Source of the DNA: Bacillota bacterium
GTDB lineage: Bacteria > Bacillota > Clostridia > Peptostreptococcales > Anaerovoracaceae
DNA length: 19,442 bases
Direction of reading: 5' to 3'
Assembly (NCBI GenBank): GCA_016302545.1
Contig: JAEDNK010000015.1
Coordinates: forward strand, 1 to 19,442
In this document: in pieces, positions 1 to 6,409 of the stretch
Numbering within the stretch: the stretch's first letter is position 1
Layout: every line of letters starts with the position of its first letter
Position numbers and translations under genes: made by a program
Notes under the pieces: model-generated
Databases searched by the model: none
Told to the model about the DNA's origin: nothing
The model's input: the letters and a program-made list of their open reading frames with translations, nothing else

Positions 1-77
1 TCGACCTAATAAGATATAAGGGAGTGAGGACAAAAACCTGGACCTGGATTTAATTGAAATCATGAGGTATAATTCGC

Positions 78-170
78 ATGTTTTCTTATGAGGAACGTAT
101 TCGAGCTGTTAAATTATACATTCAATACGATAAGAGTTTTGCATCTGTAAAGAAAGGAAAAATAGTATAA
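78..170 (+). pseudogene. Truncated IS3-family transposase OrfA (N-terminal remnant)
   Basis: An ATG-initiated 30-codon frame begins MFSYEERIRAVKLYIQYD, which matches the start of the helix-turn-helix OrfA protein of IS3-family insertion sequences as I know them. OrfA proteins are normally about 100 residues and continue into a leucine zipper, followed by an OrfB integrase with a DDE motif. Here the similarity stops after about residue 24 and the frame ends at TAA 168-170, with no OrfB anywhere downstream. The remnant sits directly upstream of the orphan gene at 216 and marks a past insertion or deletion. Bases 1-77 are probably the 5' end of the same element, but I could not confirm a terminal inverted repeat because the window starts there. 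Confidence 0.72.
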
Positions 171-215
171 TTGAAGCAGTCATGTGATAAGGAAAATATT
201 AACAAGGAGCAATTT

Positions 216-1022
216 ATGAAGTGGATAGTTAATATGAACATAAAAGAGTATGTTCGTAATTGGAGCGATCAAGAAATACATACAGAATATAAAGGGGTTA
301 ATGCAGATATTAGAATAAAAGACACCAATTGTGAAGTGGTTCTTGGGGGAGAGAAAAATATTCAGGATGTGTTTCGGCTTATTTGGGAATTGCTTTGTCT
401 GTACGATGGTTATTTTTATGAGCCAGTGTTATTTCAAATTGATGGGAATAAAAAAGATTGTAAAGAACTTATTACGCTTCCATTTTATATAACTGACAGA
501 AAGTGGTACCATTCAGAATTGTTAGGAAGATCAAATCGTAATTTGTCATCGACGGTATTAGAAAAATATGATAAATTTCGCAATACTAGTTTTTCAGATA
601 AGAAAATGACTAAGTCTGTAGTAAATGCGTTCTATTATTTGAATTCAGAAAATTATGGAAAAATAAATGTAAATCATAGATTATCGTTGTTATTAAATAT
701 CGCGGACGGATTTATAATAAATACATTCAAAGAGACGAATAACGTAAAAAGTAGCTATGATAGACTTTTTAAAAAGACAGTGGATAATCAAAAATTACAA
801 CAAGGGATTTCTTTACTTGGAATACAGTGCGATAAGTATAAGGTATTGTTAACTGAAGAAAGACATACATTTGATCATTATATAGAACAAGAGAATATGG
901 ATTATGCGTTAGATGCGATAATTGATTGGATTGTATATGAAAATGATTTAGCAGTGGATTGTAAAACGCCTCAATATCAGATGAAACAAAAGCAAAGACG
1001 AATGGGTATTACCATGAAGTAA
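216..1022 (+). CDS. Hypothetical protein with HEPN-like C-terminal motif
   Basis: I do not recognise a named family for this 268-residue protein. The start chosen is the ATG at 216, which has AAGGAG at 204-209 six bases upstream; the frame is also open from a TTG at 171 (283 residues), with a poorer ribosome site. The protein is soluble, with no signal peptide or membrane segment. The N-terminal half looks alpha/beta and the C-terminal half mainly helical. Near the C-terminus (residues 216-221) is RHTFDH, an R-X4-H arrangement inside a predicted helix, which is the signature of HEPN-type RNases such as the ApeA-like defence proteins. The family assignment is an inference from this motif, gene size and context: an A+T-rich gene between an IS3 remnant and an Xre/ImmA/PIN trio. 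A terminator follows at 1093-1123. Confidence 0.6.
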   Translation: MKWIVNMNIKEYVRNWSDQEIHTEYKGVNADIRIKDTNCEVVLGGEKNIQDVFRLIWELLCLYDGYFYEPVLFQIDGNKKDCKELITLPFYITDRKWYHSELLGRSNRNLSSTVLEKYDKFRNTSFSDKKMTKSVVNAFYYLNSENYGKINVNHRLSLLLNIADGFIINTFKETNNVKSSYDRLFKKTVDNQKLQQGISLLGIQCDKYKVLLTEERHTFDHYIEQENMDYALDAIIDWIVYENDLAVDCKTPQYQMKQKQRRMGITMK

Positions 1023-1077
1023 ATGTTGTAGTTAGTAAAAATAAATTCATACAAAAGCTTATAGCAAGGAGAAACAA

Positions 1078-1152
1078 ATGACCAGACCAAAGGCGATCAA
1101 CCGTAAAAGTTGGTCGCTTTTTTACAACAATGTTGTCATAAAATTTATGTGA
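1078..1152 (+). CDS. Possible 24-residue small ORF overlapping a terminator
   Basis: An ATG at 1078 is preceded by AAGGAG at 1066-1071 with six-base spacing, an excellent ribosome binding site. The frame encodes MTRPKAINRKSWSLF and nine further residues, ending at TGA 1150-1152. The hairpin and T-tract at 1093-1123 lie wholly inside the frame, so transcription from the left would usually stop within it. It could be a leader-like peptide, the relic start of a gene lost by deletion, or a chance match. I cannot assign a function. Confidence 0.3.
   Translation: MTRPKAINRKSWSLFYNNVVIKFM
1093..1123 (+). terminator. Rho-independent terminator after the HEPN-like gene
   Basis: A 9-bp stem, GCGATCAAC (1093-1101) with GTTGGTCGC (1109-1117), contains one G-T wobble, has a 7-base loop, and is followed by six T residues (1118-1123). 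It separates the HEPN-like gene from the Xre operon. Confidence 0.78.
1124..1149. promoter_or_regulatory. Two abutting palindromes upstream of the Xre promoter
   Basis: ACAACA-a-TGTTGT (1124-1136) and CATAAA-a-TTTATG (1137-1149) are two perfect 6+1+6 inverted repeats placed back to back, ending ten bases before the -35 hexamer at 1160. Their position suggests an operator or activator site for the promoter, probably bound by the Xre protein, but A+T-rich DNA makes chance palindromes commoner. Confidence 0.4.
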
Positions 1153-1159
1153 AATTAGC

Positions 1160-1188
1160 TTGAAAAAATGACAAAGCAAGCATATAAT
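1160..1188 (+). promoter_or_regulatory. Vegetative (sigma-A type) promoter of the xre-immA-PIN operon
   Basis: TTGAAA (1160-1165), a 17-base spacer and a perfect TATAAT (1183-1188). It lies 43 bases upstream of the Xre start codon, just after the terminator of the previous gene, so the trio is a separate transcription unit. Confidence 0.82.
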
Positions 1189-1190
1189 AT

Positions 1191-1202
1191 AAGTGAGCAC
1201 TT
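1191..1202. promoter_or_regulatory. Candidate operator overlapping the Xre transcription start
   Basis: AAGTG-ag-CACTT is a perfect 5+2+5 inverted repeat that begins two bases after the -10 hexamer, covering the expected transcription start. Xre-family repressors commonly autoregulate from such sites. The call rests on symmetry and position only. Confidence 0.45.
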
Positions 1203-1230
1203 AGTGTGTTCTTTGAAAGGAGAGTATAAG

Positions 1231-1572
1231 ATGGAGGCCAACACAAAAAATATTCGTTTAAAGCAACTTAGGAAGGAAAGTAAAATAACTCAGGAACAAT
1301 TGGCAAAATATTTGGATGTAGATCAGACGATGATTACAAAACTGGAAAATGGAACGAGAAGCTTGAATGTAACGCTAATCGAAAAAATTTGTAACCTGTT
1401 TGGATGTTCAGATGCGTATTTGATGGGAGAAGATGATGAATATATCCCTTTAAATTTTGCGTTTCGATCCAATGGAATCCAGACAGAAGACCTGGAGAGT
1501 ATAGCAGTGGTCAATAAAATTGTAATGAACATACGCTATATGAATGAAATGATGGGAGACGAGAATTTATGA
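1231..1572 (+). CDS. Xre-family helix-turn-helix transcriptional regulator
   Basis: A 113-residue DNA-binding protein with an N-terminal HTH_3/Cro-CI domain at about residues 8-65. The recognition region reads ITQEQLAKYLDVDQTMITKLENG, the usual Xre pattern, followed by LIEKICNLFGCSDAYLMGE. The start at 1231 is chosen because AAAGGAG (1216-1222) stands eight bases upstream; an in-frame ATG at 1168 falls inside the promoter and is rejected. The C-terminal 45 residues are probably an oligomerisation segment. The stop codon overlaps the ATG of the ImmA/IrrE gene (ATGA), so the two are translationally coupled. Xre-ImmA pairs are known from ICEBs1-type elements and from predicted toxin-antitoxin modules, where the protease or a partner inactivates the repressor. 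Autoregulation through nearby palindromes is likely. Confidence 0.92.
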   Translation: MEANTKNIRLKQLRKESKITQEQLAKYLDVDQTMITKLENGTRSLNVTLIEKICNLFGCSDAYLMGEDDEYIPLNFAFRSNGIQTEDLESIAVVNKIVMNIRYMNEMMGDENL

Positions 1573-2321
1573 GAACAGCTCAGGAGTTAAACTCATTAGC
1601 ATTAAGGACACGAAGAATGTGGAATGAGGATGGGTATTCCCCTATTGATATTTTTACTATTGTTAACGGATGGAAAGATAAGAAAATTACGATAGTAAGA
1701 TATCCCCTTTCTTCACGAATAAGTGGTATGTGTACAAAAGAAAACGAAGATATCGTTATTTGTATAAACTCAACAACCTCTTATGGAAGACAAAGATTTA
1801 CGCTGGCGCATGAATTGTACCATGTCTTGTACGAAGAAGATATGCAGAGAGTAATTTGTGATATGAGTATGAATGGAAACAAATCAGAATCAGAAAAAGA
1901 AGCAGATAAATTTGCAAGTTATTTATTGATGCCATACGATGCTTTGTTAGAATATGAACATGATAAGACAAAATGGGATCTTGAGAAAGTGATCGACGCA
2001 GAGCAGTTTTTTCAAGTAAGTCACCAGTCGATGCTTTATCGATTAGTATGTGATAATTTGATCAGCAGTGAAGTTGCTGATGAATATAAGTCTATTACTG
2101 TTTCCACCGTGGCTGCCAAGTTGGGTTATGGCAAAGAATTATATTTACCAACAGATAAAAACAAACAATATTTCACAACCGGTGAATATATTCGAAAAGT
2201 TGAAAGGATGGCAAAAAAAGACCTTATTTCCGAAGGAAAAATGGAAGAACTTTTGCTGGAAGCGTATAGAGCGGATATAGTATATAATATTGATGAGGAG
2301 GAAGCTAACCTAAATGACTGA
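1569..2321 (+). CDS. ImmA/IrrE-family (COG2856) metallopeptidase
   Basis: A 250-residue predicted zinc-dependent protease. HELYH at residues 81-85, preceded by RFTLA, is the gluzincin HEXXH motif. E111 in EKEADKFASYLLMP is the expected third metal ligand and is typical of the family. After about residue 150 comes a C-terminal extension of roughly 100 residues, containing VSHQSMLYRLV in a helical region and a charged tail. Family members cleave or inactivate partner Xre repressors (ImmA of ICEBs1) or act in stress responses (IrrE of Deinococcus). The gene overlaps the Xre gene by four bases and the next gene by eight, indicating one polycistronic message. The probable target is the adjacent Xre protein; no signal peptide is present, so it acts in the cytoplasm. 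Confidence 0.9.
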   Translation: MRTAQELNSLALRTRRMWNEDGYSPIDIFTIVNGWKDKKITIVRYPLSSRISGMCTKENEDIVICINSTTSYGRQRFTLAHELYHVLYEEDMQRVICDMSMNGNKSESEKEADKFASYLLMPYDALLEYEHDKTKWDLEKVIDAEQFFQVSHQSMLYRLVCDNLISSEVADEYKSITVSTVAAKLGYGKELYLPTDKNKQYFTTGEYIRKVERMAKKDLISEGKMEELLLEAYRADIVYNIDEEEANLND

Positions 2322-2853
2322 TGAGTTGTTTTTTGATACAGATTGTTTGTCAGCATTTTTGTGGATTAACGATACCAACATATTGCACGAGCTTTATGGT
2401 GGGAGAATTGTTTTGCCGGAACCTGTTTATCAAGAACTATCGAATCCAAGCATTCCTCATATAAAGCAGCGTGCAGATATAATGATCAGCAGCAAGGATG
2501 TATCCGTTAAAACAATTGATGCGGGTACTGATGAGTATAAATTGTATGTTGAGCTTGTACGCGGTAAAAAGGGGCAAAAAAGTATCGGACGTGGTGAAGC
2601 AGGCGGAATTGCTTTAGCTAAAACGTATAATGGAGTTCTTGCAAGTAATAATTATAAAGATATTGCTCCATATATAGAGAAGTACAATCTGAAGCATATT
2701 GATACTGGACAAATTTTGGTGGAAGCAATGAAAAGAGGACTGATAACAGAAGCAGATGGGAACAGCATTTGGAGTAAAATGTTAGCAAAAAAGCGTAAGT
2801 TGCCGGGGAATACTTTTTCAGAGTATCTAGCAAACCAACAGAATGATATTTAA
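2314..2853 (+). CDS. PIN-like domain protein, putative RNase toxin
   Basis: A 179-residue protein with the PIN-like layout of COG2405/DUF3368-type proteins. It has an N-terminal acidic pair in FFDTDCLSAF (D8, D10), a second acidic residue in VYQEL (E41), a third in GRGEAGGIALAK (E95), and then VLASNNYKDI where the fourth acidic cluster (often TDD) is expected. The asparagines N112 and N113 replace the usual aspartates, though D116 is close, so catalysis may be altered. PIN domains are metal-dependent RNases and are often toxins. The gene overlaps the ImmA/IrrE gene by eight bases and has no separate promoter. It is the last gene of the A+T-rich block; the downstream phosphatase begins only 25 bases later with a different base composition. 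A preceding GAGGAGG-type site lies inside the upstream gene. Confidence 0.78.
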   Translation: MTDELFFDTDCLSAFLWINDTNILHELYGGRIVLPEPVYQELSNPSIPHIKQRADIMISSKDVSVKTIDAGTDEYKLYVELVRGKKGQKSIGRGEAGGIALAKTYNGVLASNNYKDIAPYIEKYNLKHIDTGQILVEAMKRGLITEADGNSIWSKMLAKKRKLPGNTFSEYLANQQNDI

Positions 2854-2878
2854 GAATAGAGAAAGAGAGTTCGAAAAA

Positions 2879-3352
2879 ATGATTAAAGTACTTTTCATCT
2901 GCCACGGCAACATTTGCCGCTCGCCCATGGCCCAGTTCGTCCTTCAGGACATGGTCAATAAAAAAGGGCTGGAAAGCCAATTTGAAATATTTTCCGCTGC
3001 TACCAGCAGAGAGGAAATAGGCAACGGTGTTCACCACGGCACCCTGCGTAAGCTGGCGGAAGAGGGCGTGCCATGCGGTGAGCACAGAGCCGTGCAGGTG
3101 ACCAAAAAGGATTATGAGTATTACGACTACCTGCTCATAATGGATGAAAACAACAGAAGAAACCTGATGAGGATTATAGGCAGCGATCCGAATGAGAAAG
3201 TCCATGGGCTTCTTGACTTTTCCCACAGGTCTCGTGACATAGCAGATCCTTGGTACACAGGAAACTTTGACATTACATATGACGATGTGGCAGAAGGCTG
3301 CGAGAGCTTTCTCAAATGGCTTGCGGAAACCGGCAAAATACAAGACAACTAA
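2879..3352 (+). CDS. Low-molecular-weight protein-tyrosine phosphatase
   Basis: A 157-residue cytoplasmic phosphatase with the N-terminal P-loop CHGNICRS (C8-X5-R14-S15), C8 being the nucleophile, and the general-acid loop RDIADPWYTG (D123), close to the 150-160 residues usual for the family. The residue before the second cysteine of the loop is isoleucine (I12). In the arginine phosphatase YwlE this position is threonine, so tyrosine specificity is more likely. The start at 2879 is chosen because MIKVLFICHGN matches family starts; a frame open from 2843 would add 12 residues and overlap the previous gene. The EamA gene follows after 15 bases and the TetR gene overlaps that, suggesting one operon. 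It is the first gene with core-genome base composition. Confidence 0.92.
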   Translation: MIKVLFICHGNICRSPMAQFVLQDMVNKKGLESQFEIFSAATSREEIGNGVHHGTLRKLAEEGVPCGEHRAVQVTKKDYEYYDYLLIMDENNRRNLMRIIGSDPNEKVHGLLDFSHRSRDIADPWYTGNFDITYDDVAEGCESFLKWLAETGKIQDN

Positions 3353-3367
3353 GGGAACGACCATAAA

Positions 3368-4249
3368 ATGAATGCAAAAATCAAAATAATCACAGCCATG
3401 GTGACCTTTGGAACCATAGGCATTTTCGTAAGATACATACCGCTCCCTTCCAGCATAATTGCGCTGGTAAGGGGAGTACTGGCAACATTCTTTCTTTTTG
3501 CCGTTATGGCATGCGGCAATAGATGGCCGGACAAGGCGGCAATTACTCGAAATCTGGCGCTGCTTTTGATTTCAGGTGCGCTTATTGGATTTAACTGGAT
3601 TCTGCTTTTTGAGGCATATAACTACACATCCGTTGCAGTGGCCACACTTTGTTACTATCTTGCACCGGTTTTCGTCATAATCGCGTCTCCTTTTGTTCTG
3701 GGTGAAAAGCTGACCGCCAGAAAGACCCTCTGTGTTATAGCGGCACTTGTCGGAATGGTGCTGGTGTCAGGAGTTATTCAGAATTATGTGAGAGGAGGCA
3801 ATACAGAAGATCTGAATCTGACCGGGGTACTTCTCGGAATGGGTGCAGGAGCTTTATATGCCACTATAATTTTGATAAACAAGAAGCTTAAGGACATTTC
3901 TTCATATGACACAACAGTTATGCAGCTTGCGGCTGCATCCATAGTTCTGGTGCCATACTGCCTTCTGACAGTGAATATGGGAGTGCTTGAAATCACACCT
4001 GTATCGGTGGCGCTTCTGCTCATAGTGGGAATAGTTCATACAGGTATTGCATATGTGCTGTATTTTGGTTCAATCAAAGAGCTGCCGGCACAGACTGTGG
4101 CAATTTTCAGTTATATTGATCCCATACTTGCTGTTCTGCTTTCAGCACTTTTACTTAAAGAAAACATGGACATGCTTAGCATATTAGGAGCAGTTATGAT
4201 TCTGGGATCGACATTTGTAAGTGAGATGAAAGGGGATTCCAATGACTGA
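3368..4249 (+). CDS. EamA/DMT-superfamily membrane transporter
   Basis: A 293-residue integral membrane protein with about ten hydrophobic segments in two repeats of five, the EamA (DUF6/RhaT-like) layout. Typical features are an N-terminal segment with FGTIGIFVRYI, the pattern LARGVLA-like (here LVRGVLATFFLF), FNWILLFEAYNYTSVAVATLCYY in the first repeat and IAYVLYFGSIKELPAQTVA followed by IDPILAVLLSALLLKE in the second. Members export amino acids, nucleosides or other metabolites, but the substrate cannot be predicted here. AAGGGA at 3351-3356 is a rather distant ribosome site. The gene lies between the phosphatase and a TetR regulator whose start codon overlaps its last codons; that regulator probably controls this transporter. 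Confidence 0.92.
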   Translation: MNAKIKIITAMVTFGTIGIFVRYIPLPSSIIALVRGVLATFFLFAVMACGNRWPDKAAITRNLALLLISGALIGFNWILLFEAYNYTSVAVATLCYYLAPVFVIIASPFVLGEKLTARKTLCVIAALVGMVLVSGVIQNYVRGGNTEDLNLTGVLLGMGAGALYATIILINKKLKDISSYDTTVMQLAAASIVLVPYCLLTVNMGVLEITPVSVALLLIVGIVHTGIAYVLYFGSIKELPAQTVAIFSYIDPILAVLLSALLLKENMDMLSILGAVMILGSTFVSEMKGDSND

Positions 4250-4799
4250 CTTTACAAGACGGGAAATAAAGACCAGATTTATGGAACTGCTGTCCGAAAA
4301 AAACCTTGATAAGATAACAGTTAAGGAGCTGGCGGATGTATGCGGTATAAGCCGGAATACATTCTACTATCACTACCACGATATTTTTGAAGTTCTGGAG
4401 GAAATTTTTCAATGCGAAATAATGAAGGTGGTCGAAGCAGAAAAAAGATACGGCTCTCTTAAAGAGGCTTTCCTGATGGCAACGAAGTTTGCACAGGACA
4501 ACAGGGCGGCGATGCTTCATGTGCATCAGTCAACAAAAAAGACTTTTTTTAAGAATTATCTTATAAGAGTATCAGATAAGATAATCAAAGAATACATATA
4601 TCAGCAGGCTGAATGTCTTGAGGTGGATGAGAGTGATATTAATCTTCTGACAGTATTCTACAAATACGGTCTTTTAGGTATTTTAAAAGAGTGGATTGAC
4701 AGCGGCCTTCAAGGCGGAAAGGAAGAAGTAATAGATAGAATGGCATTCATCCTCGAAGGAAATGTAAGAAATTCATTAAGAAAAATTTCATCAAAATAG
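4242..4799 (+). CDS. TetR/AcrR-family transcriptional regulator
   Basis: A 185-residue regulator. The N-terminal TetR DNA-binding domain occupies about residues 5-55, with the HTH in ITVKELADVCGISRNTFYYHY, the hallmark of the family. The remainder is helical and would form the ligand and dimer domain; its end, with YKYGLLGILKEWIDSG, resembles the TetR_C domain of DhaS-like regulators in Firmicutes. AAAGGGG (4229-4235) sits six bases before the ATG, and the gene overlaps the transporter gene by eight bases. It probably represses its own operon in response to a molecule carried by that transporter. A terminator follows at 4813-4848. Confidence 0.92.
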   Translation: MTDFTRREIKTRFMELLSEKNLDKITVKELADVCGISRNTFYYHYHDIFEVLEEIFQCEIMKVVEAEKRYGSLKEAFLMATKFAQDNRAAMLHVHQSTKKTFFKNYLIRVSDKIIKEYIYQQAECLEVDESDINLLTVFYKYGLLGILKEWIDSGLQGGKEEVIDRMAFILEGNVRNSLRKISSK

Positions 4800-4812
4800 T
4801 ATTACAAGTTCT

Positions 4813-4848
4813 GCTCAGTGTACAATTTTTGTGCACCGGGCTTTTTTT
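4813..4848 (+). terminator. Rho-independent terminator after the TetR gene
   Basis: A 12-position stem, GCTCAGTGTACA (4813-4824) with TGTGCACCGGGC (4830-4841), has two wobble pairs and one A-C mismatch, a 5-base loop, and is followed by seven T residues (4842-4848). It closes the phosphatase-transporter-TetR unit. Confidence 0.85.
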
Positions 4849-4937
4849 ATATCTATGAATAAAACAGAGTTTAAATTAGAATATCTTAAAATAAGGTGGA
4901 ACAGAATCAGATGAAATAACAGAATGGGGGAATATAT

Positions 4938-6314
4938 ATGTCAATGAACCTTGCACACATGGCAGAGAGAAAAGCCTTTGAGATTACGCTTAATTCAATA
5001 ATAAAGAAAGCCCGTAATGGTGAAGAACTTTCAGAAGTATTCGGCTCGCTTATAGATAAGATGGAAAAAGTCCTGGGAGATTCCTGGCAGCCATCATCCT
5101 ATGAAATGCTCAGAAAGCTGACCTGCGAGCCTGACAGCAAATGGGCACATTACACAGAGAGAATTCTGAAAGAGGTTGATCCTCACATTTTGGCAACCTT
5201 TGCACTTAATGCAGGATACGAGGGCGGCTTCAGAGGATTCAAAACCTCTCTTGAGATGTCTGAAAAGTACGACTGCAACATTCCGTGGATAATTCTGATG
5301 GATCCTACTACAGCCTGCAACCTTCACTGTACAGGCTGCTGGGCAGCAGAATACGGCAACAAGCTGAACCTTACATATGAGGAAATGGACAAAATCGTGA
5401 CAGAAGGCAAAGAATTGGGAATTCACGCTTACCTGTTTACAGGAGGTGAGCCTTTGATAAGAAAAGACGATATAATCAGACTCTGCGAGAAACATAAGGA
5501 CGTGGCCTTCCATGCATTTACAAACGGTACTCTCATCGATCAGAAATTCTGTGACGACCTTCTGAGGGTAGGAAACTTCTTCGTCTCCGTAAGTATAGAG
5601 GGCTTCGAGGAGTCCAACGACGGCAGAAGAGGCAGCGGACATTATCAGAAGGCTCTTGAGGCTATGGATCTGATGCATTCCAACCATATTCCTTTCGGGG
5701 TTTCCATATGCTATACTTCAGCAAACTACCTGACGGTTACAAGCGATGAGTTCCTGGATATGCTCATCGAAAAGGGCTGCATTTTCGCATGGTACTTCCA
5801 CTATATGCCTGTGGGAGCAGGAGCGGGAACGGACCTTCTTCTCAACCCTGAGCAGAGAGAATATATGTACAATAAGATTCGTGAAATAAGAGGTCTGGAA
5901 GGCGGCAAAGAACTCTTTGCTATCGACTTCCAGAACGACGGCGAGTTTGTAACAGGATGTATTGCAGCAGGAAAGAAGTACTGCCACATAAACGCCAACG
6001 GTGATGTGGAACCTTGCGTTTTCATTCACTACTCGGGAGCTAATATCAAGGAAAAGTCACTTCTGGAATGTCTGCAGCAGCCTCTCTTCAAGGCTTACAG
6101 AAAGGGTCAGCCTTTCAATGACAATCTTCTCAAACCGTGCCCTATGCTGGAAAACCCTGAAATACTTCAGAAGCTGGTTAAAGAAACAGGTGCTGTTTCT
6201 ACAGACCTTATGCAGCCTGAATCAGCAGAAGAACTTTGCGGCAAGTGCGTAAAATATGCTGAAGAATGGGGACCTACAGCTGACAGGCTGTGGAATGAGA
6301 CACATCCCAACTAA
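4938..6314 (+). CDS. Radical SAM protein with SPASM-like C-terminal cysteines
   Basis: A 458-residue iron-sulfur enzyme. The radical SAM motif CNLHCTGC (C127, C131, C134) binds the SAM-cleaving cluster, and LFTGGEPLI (about 167-174) is the GGEP SAM-binding motif. The C-terminal part carries further cysteines (C341, C349, C360 in NGDVEPC, C401, C434, C437) spaced like a SPASM or related auxiliary-cluster domain. An approximately 110-residue helical N-terminal region precedes the barrel. The substrate is unknown: there is no adjacent precursor peptide, sulfatase or cofactor gene, so peptide maturation is not supported by context. GGGGG (4926-4930) lies seven bases before the ATG. The gene is apparently monocistronic, between the TetR terminator and the tgt promoter. 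I found no convincing promoter in 4849-4925. Confidence 0.88.
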   Translation: MSMNLAHMAERKAFEITLNSIIKKARNGEELSEVFGSLIDKMEKVLGDSWQPSSYEMLRKLTCEPDSKWAHYTERILKEVDPHILATFALNAGYEGGFRGFKTSLEMSEKYDCNIPWIILMDPTTACNLHCTGCWAAEYGNKLNLTYEEMDKIVTEGKELGIHAYLFTGGEPLIRKDDIIRLCEKHKDVAFHAFTNGTLIDQKFCDDLLRVGNFFVSVSIEGFEESNDGRRGSGHYQKALEAMDLMHSNHIPFGVSICYTSANYLTVTSDEFLDMLIEKGCIFAWYFHYMPVGAGAGTDLLLNPEQREYMYNKIREIRGLEGGKELFAIDFQNDGEFVTGCIAAGKKYCHINANGDVEPCVFIHYSGANIKEKSLLECLQQPLFKAYRKGQPFNDNLLKPCPMLENPEILQKLVKETGAVSTDLMQPESAEELCGKCVKYAEEWGPTADRLWNETHPN

Positions 6315-6316
6315 GC

Positions 6317-6345
6317 TTGAACAAACTGCGGTTTTATGATAAAAT
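6317..6345 (+). promoter_or_regulatory. Vegetative promoter of the tgt operon
   Basis: TTGAAC (6317-6322), a 17-base spacer and TAAAAT (6340-6345). It begins three bases after the radical SAM stop codon and gives an expected leader of about 58 bases before tgt. Confidence 0.68.
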
Positions 6346-6371
6346 ATCGAAGATATTTACAATTAAGTAAA

Positions 6372-6400
6372 GGAGGGCGGCTGCAGGAATCAGCAGCTGC
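6372..6400 (+). promoter_or_regulatory. Shine-Dalgarno followed by a hairpin before the tgt start codon
   Basis: GGAGG (6372-6376) is 33 bases from the tgt ATG (6410), too far for normal initiation. Between them is an 8-bp stem, GCGGCTGC (6377-6384) with GCAGCTGC (6393-6400), with one G-T pair and an 8-base loop. If folded, only nine bases (6401-6409) separate the base of the hairpin from the ATG. A stop codon (TAA 6407-6409) directly before the ATG rules out an upstream in-frame start, and no other Shine-Dalgarno sequence is closer. Confidence 0.65.
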
Positions 6401-6409
6401 GATATTTAA

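Noticed and set aside
1168..1230. An upstream start adding 21 residues to the Xre protein
   Set aside because: The ATG at 1168 lies within the promoter between the -35 and -10 elements, so it would not be in the mRNA from that promoter; the ATG at 1231 has a proper ribosome site.
2618..3364. A 248-codon open frame on the minus strand
   Set aside because: It is antisense to the PIN and phosphatase genes, both with clear motifs, and its translation has no recognisable domain; it is a shadow frame.
5094..5687. A 197-codon open frame on the minus strand
   Set aside because: It lies wholly antisense to the radical SAM gene, including its catalytic cysteine region, and has no ribosome site or family pattern.
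6346..6409. A preQ1 riboswitch before tgt
   Set aside because: The leader folds as a simple hairpin next to the Shine-Dalgarno sequence; I see no preQ1 aptamer pattern with its A-rich tail forming a pseudoknot.
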